From the NCBI GenBank assembly GCA_900155495.1, contig FTLJ01000168.1:1-20640 (forward strand): 20,640 nt of DNA. Direction: 5' to 3'. The notes beneath the pieces were generated by a model, which saw nothing but the letters and a program-made list of their open reading frames with translations, was not told where the DNA came from and did not search any database. Shown in pieces: positions 17,313 to 20,640 of the stretch (within the stretch, counting starts at the first letter, position 1; every line of letters starts with the position of its first letter). A program made the position numbers and the translations under genes. The stretch comes from Porogramme epimiltina (taxonomy: Eukaryota; Basidiomycota; Agaricomycetes; Polyporales; Polyporaceae).

Positions 17313-20300
17313 TCACGTGCAGATCATCGGCCGCTGCTTGCCCTCGCGGCGGGGCGGCGACGACAGCGCGCGGTGCGCGCTCAGCGACCGGCGCGGGGGC
17401 GACATCTCCGCCGCGCTCGCGCTCGGCCGGCGCGTGCGCACCTCGAGGTGCACCTCCTCCTCGTCCTCGCTCTCCTCGTCCTCGTCCTGGTACATCTGGC
17501 TCGTGCTCGGCTGCAGGTCGTCGAACGACGCGCTGTCCGGCGTCTCGCTCACCGGCGCGTCCGGGTCCGTGTCCACGGCGGCCCGCCGGCGCGACGGCGA
17601 GGGGCGCGCGGTGCTCTGCCGTCGTGCGCGGGGGCGGGAGCGGTTGCAGAGGCTCGAGGAGCTGTCGTCCGCGGAGTCGTACGAGTCCGAGCTGGGCACG
17701 GAGCCCTCGCCGGAGCCGCCCTCGTCGTCGGACGCACGGGCGACCCGCGCAAGCGGGCTGGTCATGCGGGTGCGCGCCGACACCGCAGCTTGGGACTGGC
17801 TAGCGTGCGTCTGGTACCGAGGGCAGGCGTCGGGCGGCGAGCCGTCCGGTACGTTGGCGTCGTCGGCGTGGGGGCGCACCGGCCGCGCGGCGATGAGGGG
17901 CGGGCCGATGGACTGCGCGCTGGACACGGTCGAGAGCAGCGCGCTGTTGGGCACAGACGAGACAGGGCTGTGTGCGAACCCGCCTGCGCCGACGAGGAGC
18001 GTCTCGTCGTCGAGGTCGTCGTGGCGGTCGCCCGAGTTGAGCGACATCATGTCCTCGGAGGGTCGCGCGTACGCAAAGTCGGACGCGGTCCACGACGCGG
18101 CGCGGATCCCCTTGATGAACTTCCCGCCGATGGTGCCCTGGAGCGACGTGAACGGCCCGCCCAGAAGCTCCGTGCTGTTGCGGGAGGAGGGGGCGGTGGC
18201 AGAGACATGAGCACAAGGTTGAGAGGGGCCCGCCTCGGTGATGGCAACGGTGTGGGTCGAATTGTACGACGAGTGCCGGTGGGAGCCCCACCTCTTCATC
18301 CACTGGAGGGGCGAGTTTCGGGGGCGCTCGCTGTCAGGAGAATGGCCGGGAGCGTACTCGCTCAACGGGGTCGTAGCCATGCTCGAGCCTCCGGGGGAGG
18401 GGAGAGGAGAAGAGAGCTGAGAGGGGACATGAAGTCCCGTGTCGGTGCTCTTACTCTTCGAAGGCCCTGCGGACGTGCCGGCGTTCCAGATCGCCCACGG
18501 CTCGAACGGCCTGTCTGGCTTGGTGACAATGTCGTTGGTCGACTTGTTCCGCGCGAGCTCCTGCCTCGACTCCCGCTTCTTCTCGCGAACAGAGTTCGGC
18601 TGATGTTGAGACTGTCGATGGGAGTGGTGACTGTTATGAGGCTGGCGATGCTCGCGACGGTTATGTGAAGGGTTACCCGTCGTTGTCTGGTATCGAGCGA
18701 GGTGCACGATGTGAGGCTCGGAGTGCACGCCGACCTCGTCTCGCTCGTTGTTCATCCGTTGCGGCGACCGACGGAAGGAACGCTGGGGGCGGACGTTGCG
18801 CAGGGTCGTCGACAGCAGACGGCCGAACTTAGGAAGCCAGGTGAAGCGAAGAGGCGACATGGCACTACTCGTCTCGTCCACTGTGGGCTTCAATTGCAGA
18901 TATTTGGTGAGCGTCGTTTCCCGGATCCACTCTTCGGGTTTCTCCAAATCTTTGGTGATCCAAGGGTGCCGCTACGGTAACCAATGAGCCCGCGTCTTTA
19001 CACGTAAGCCGTAACTTTGTTTGTACGTACCTTCACCAAGTCCAAGGTTATTCGCTTCCTCGCGTCCTTCTCCAGCAGGCGCTCGAGGAGGTCGACGACG
19101 AGCGTGCCCTCCGAGTCCGCTGGCGACCGCTGGAGCAACTTCGGGTGTCGCCCGCCAGTTGGGATGGAGTCGAGGCCCATCTCGGGCTGCACGTCCCAGT
19201 CCTGCCAGCGGATGACCTGATAGATCTCATACTCCGTCTTCGCAGAGAAGGGCAAGAGGCCGAACAGCAGCCCGTACAGCGTCACGCCAAACGCCCAAAT
19301 GTCGATCGCCTTCGTGATAGGGGGCTTCTTGCGCGGCTGCTGCACGAACGAAAGCTGCACGGTCGAGCCCGAGTTCTCGCCCGCCAGCGGCACGTCCGCG
19401 ACGATCTCGGGCGCGAGGAACATGGGCGTGCCCGCCGTCTTGGACAGGTCGCTCTCGTCCATGAGGATGGGGTCCGTGTCCTCGTCCTTGATGTTCCCCT
19501 TCCCCGCCGCGGCGAGCCGCTGGGCATAGGAAAAAGTCGAGACGCCGAAGTCGCTGATTTTGACTGTACGGCGGTCGGCGGTCCATAGCAGATTGGCCGG
19601 CTTGATGTCTCGGTGAATGATGCCTTGATAGTGGACTGGGCGCGAGGCGGATTAATGAGCCGCGGTGGGAAATGGGCGGCAAGCGTAAGATGAAGACGCA
19701 CGGTATTCGAGTCCAAGAATGACGTCGCGACATATGCGACGTGTTTGGTCTACACGAAGGAGAGGGTTGTCGCTTCTTGACCGCCATTTTATCTCACCAC
19801 CGCCCAGGTACTCCATAACTGTGATGATGGTAAGCATGAGCACGTAAGAGCGCCATCCGAAGCGTAGACACGACACCTCGCTACCTCGCCGCGAGCTTCA
19901 TTCAGCGACCAGCAGCTGCACATGAAGGACATGGTATGGGGACCCAAAGGCGGAGAAGGAGACGGCAGGAGGATTCGGTGGAGCTGGGATACGCACCCAT
20001 GTATATCTTGTCCTGTTGGGGGTCGTCTATAACTTCTAGCAAACGCACAACATGGGGATGCCTGAGTTTCTTCATGATAGCAATCTCCTTGCGGATCTTG
20101 TGCTCGGTACTGCCGAGCTGGTCGACGAGGCGCGTGTGTGACGTGCGGGGGATGCTCTGGTGGTTCCTCCTGAGCTTGTTGAGCCGGTCGCTCTTGTTCT
20201 TGCGCCGGACGCACTTGACGGCCTGCACGGCGAACGCACGCGCGAATAGTGTGAGATAAGGGAGGAGGGGGCGCAGGGAGGGGACGAGGACGTGAGACGC

Positions 20301-20554
20301 ACCACCTGCATGTATGCATTGTGAGAGTCCTCGGCGAGATAGACCTCGCCGTGCTGCCCCTTGCCAACTTTATGCTTTAGCTCGTACTGGTTGACGATCT
20401 TGACGGTGTCGTTGCGGACGTGCGTCGGGCGCGCGGCGCGGGTGATCTCGCGGGTCATGACGACACCCTCGCGGGTGTGCTGGTGGAGGGAATGCATGCT
20501 GCTCCGGTTTCTGGCGGGCCGGTCGCGGGAGGAGGATGCGACGGCGTTGGCCAT
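17313..20554 (-). CDS. Ser/Thr protein kinase of the CaMKK group (fission yeast Ssp1 / budding yeast Sak1-Tos3-Elm1-like)
   Basis: Exons on the minus strand: 20554-20303, 20222-19997, 19818-19702, 19635-19031 and 18971-17313 (2859 nt, 952 residues). All four introns are GT-AG and keep the frame. Kinase domain about residues 57-410: Gly loop GKGQHGEV, VAVK with the ATP-binding Lys at K87, helix C Glu at E130, HRD at 206-208 (HRDIKPAN), DFG at 227-229, and TAGTPMFLAPE with APE at 273-275. All catalytic residues are intact. A 40-residue basic insert between K87 and helix C (RRKNKSDRLNKLRRNHQS) and the GGEIKW hinge are CaMKK-group traits. A second insert follows the APE motif (GENSGSTVQLSFVQQP). 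Residues 411-952 are a Ser/His/Arg-rich, mostly disordered tail with a DEDEESEDEEE acidic tract. Relatives activate SNF1/AMPK and related kinases in nutrient, stress and polarity control. The role here is inferred from that group. Confidence 0.94.
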
Positions 20555-20640
20555 GTCTAGTATGTACAGTGGGGAGCAGCCAGAGCGTGTGTGGGAGGGG
20601 CGGGGCGGGAGGCGTGAGAGGACGGGGGGAGGGGAGGGCG

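Overview
The window looks like nuclear DNA of an Agaricomycete basidiomycete, probably a wood-decay or mushroom-type fungus. The signs are GC-rich exons broken by many 50-90 nt introns with GTRNGT donors and CTGAC-like branch sites, pyrimidine-rich leaders before start codons, and a three-exon class I hydrophobin. No bacterial-style operons, rRNA or tRNA genes were found.

Layout. (1) 2-352 +: 3' end of a gene coding a Met/Gly-repeat, low-complexity C-terminus. (2) 2191-3733 +: ten-exon gene for a periplasmic-binding-protein-like protein without a signal peptide (Ca3427 / NMT1-THI5-like group). (3) 4560-6990 -: three-exon gene for a 739-residue protein I do not recognise, convergent with (2). 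(4) 6991-9584: about 2.6 kb without a gene that I can support. (5) 9585-10029 -: class I hydrophobin with a TATA-like box. (6) 11143-12340: a 1198-bp DNA transposon with perfect 19-bp terminal inverted repeats and an AACAGCAG target-site duplication. It carries no visible transposase but contains a decayed piece of a class III aminotransferase gene with its intron. (7) 12556-15687 +: five-exon gene for a coiled-coil protein with a cluster of QT (LC8-type) motifs and one C-terminal membrane segment, possibly a KASH/LINC-type dynein adaptor. (8) 17313-20554 -: five-exon gene for a Ser/Thr kinase of the CaMKK/Ssp1/Sak1 group, convergent with (7).

The genes do not form an obvious pathway; each appears to be an independent fungal transcription unit. 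The most unusual object is the gene-fragment-carrying transposon, whose right end lies only 216 bp upstream of the start codon of the coiled-coil gene. The second is the combination in that gene of an LC8-type motif array, a long coiled coil and a tail-proximal membrane segment. All exon joins were worked out by eye from splice signals and reading-frame continuity, without transcript data.
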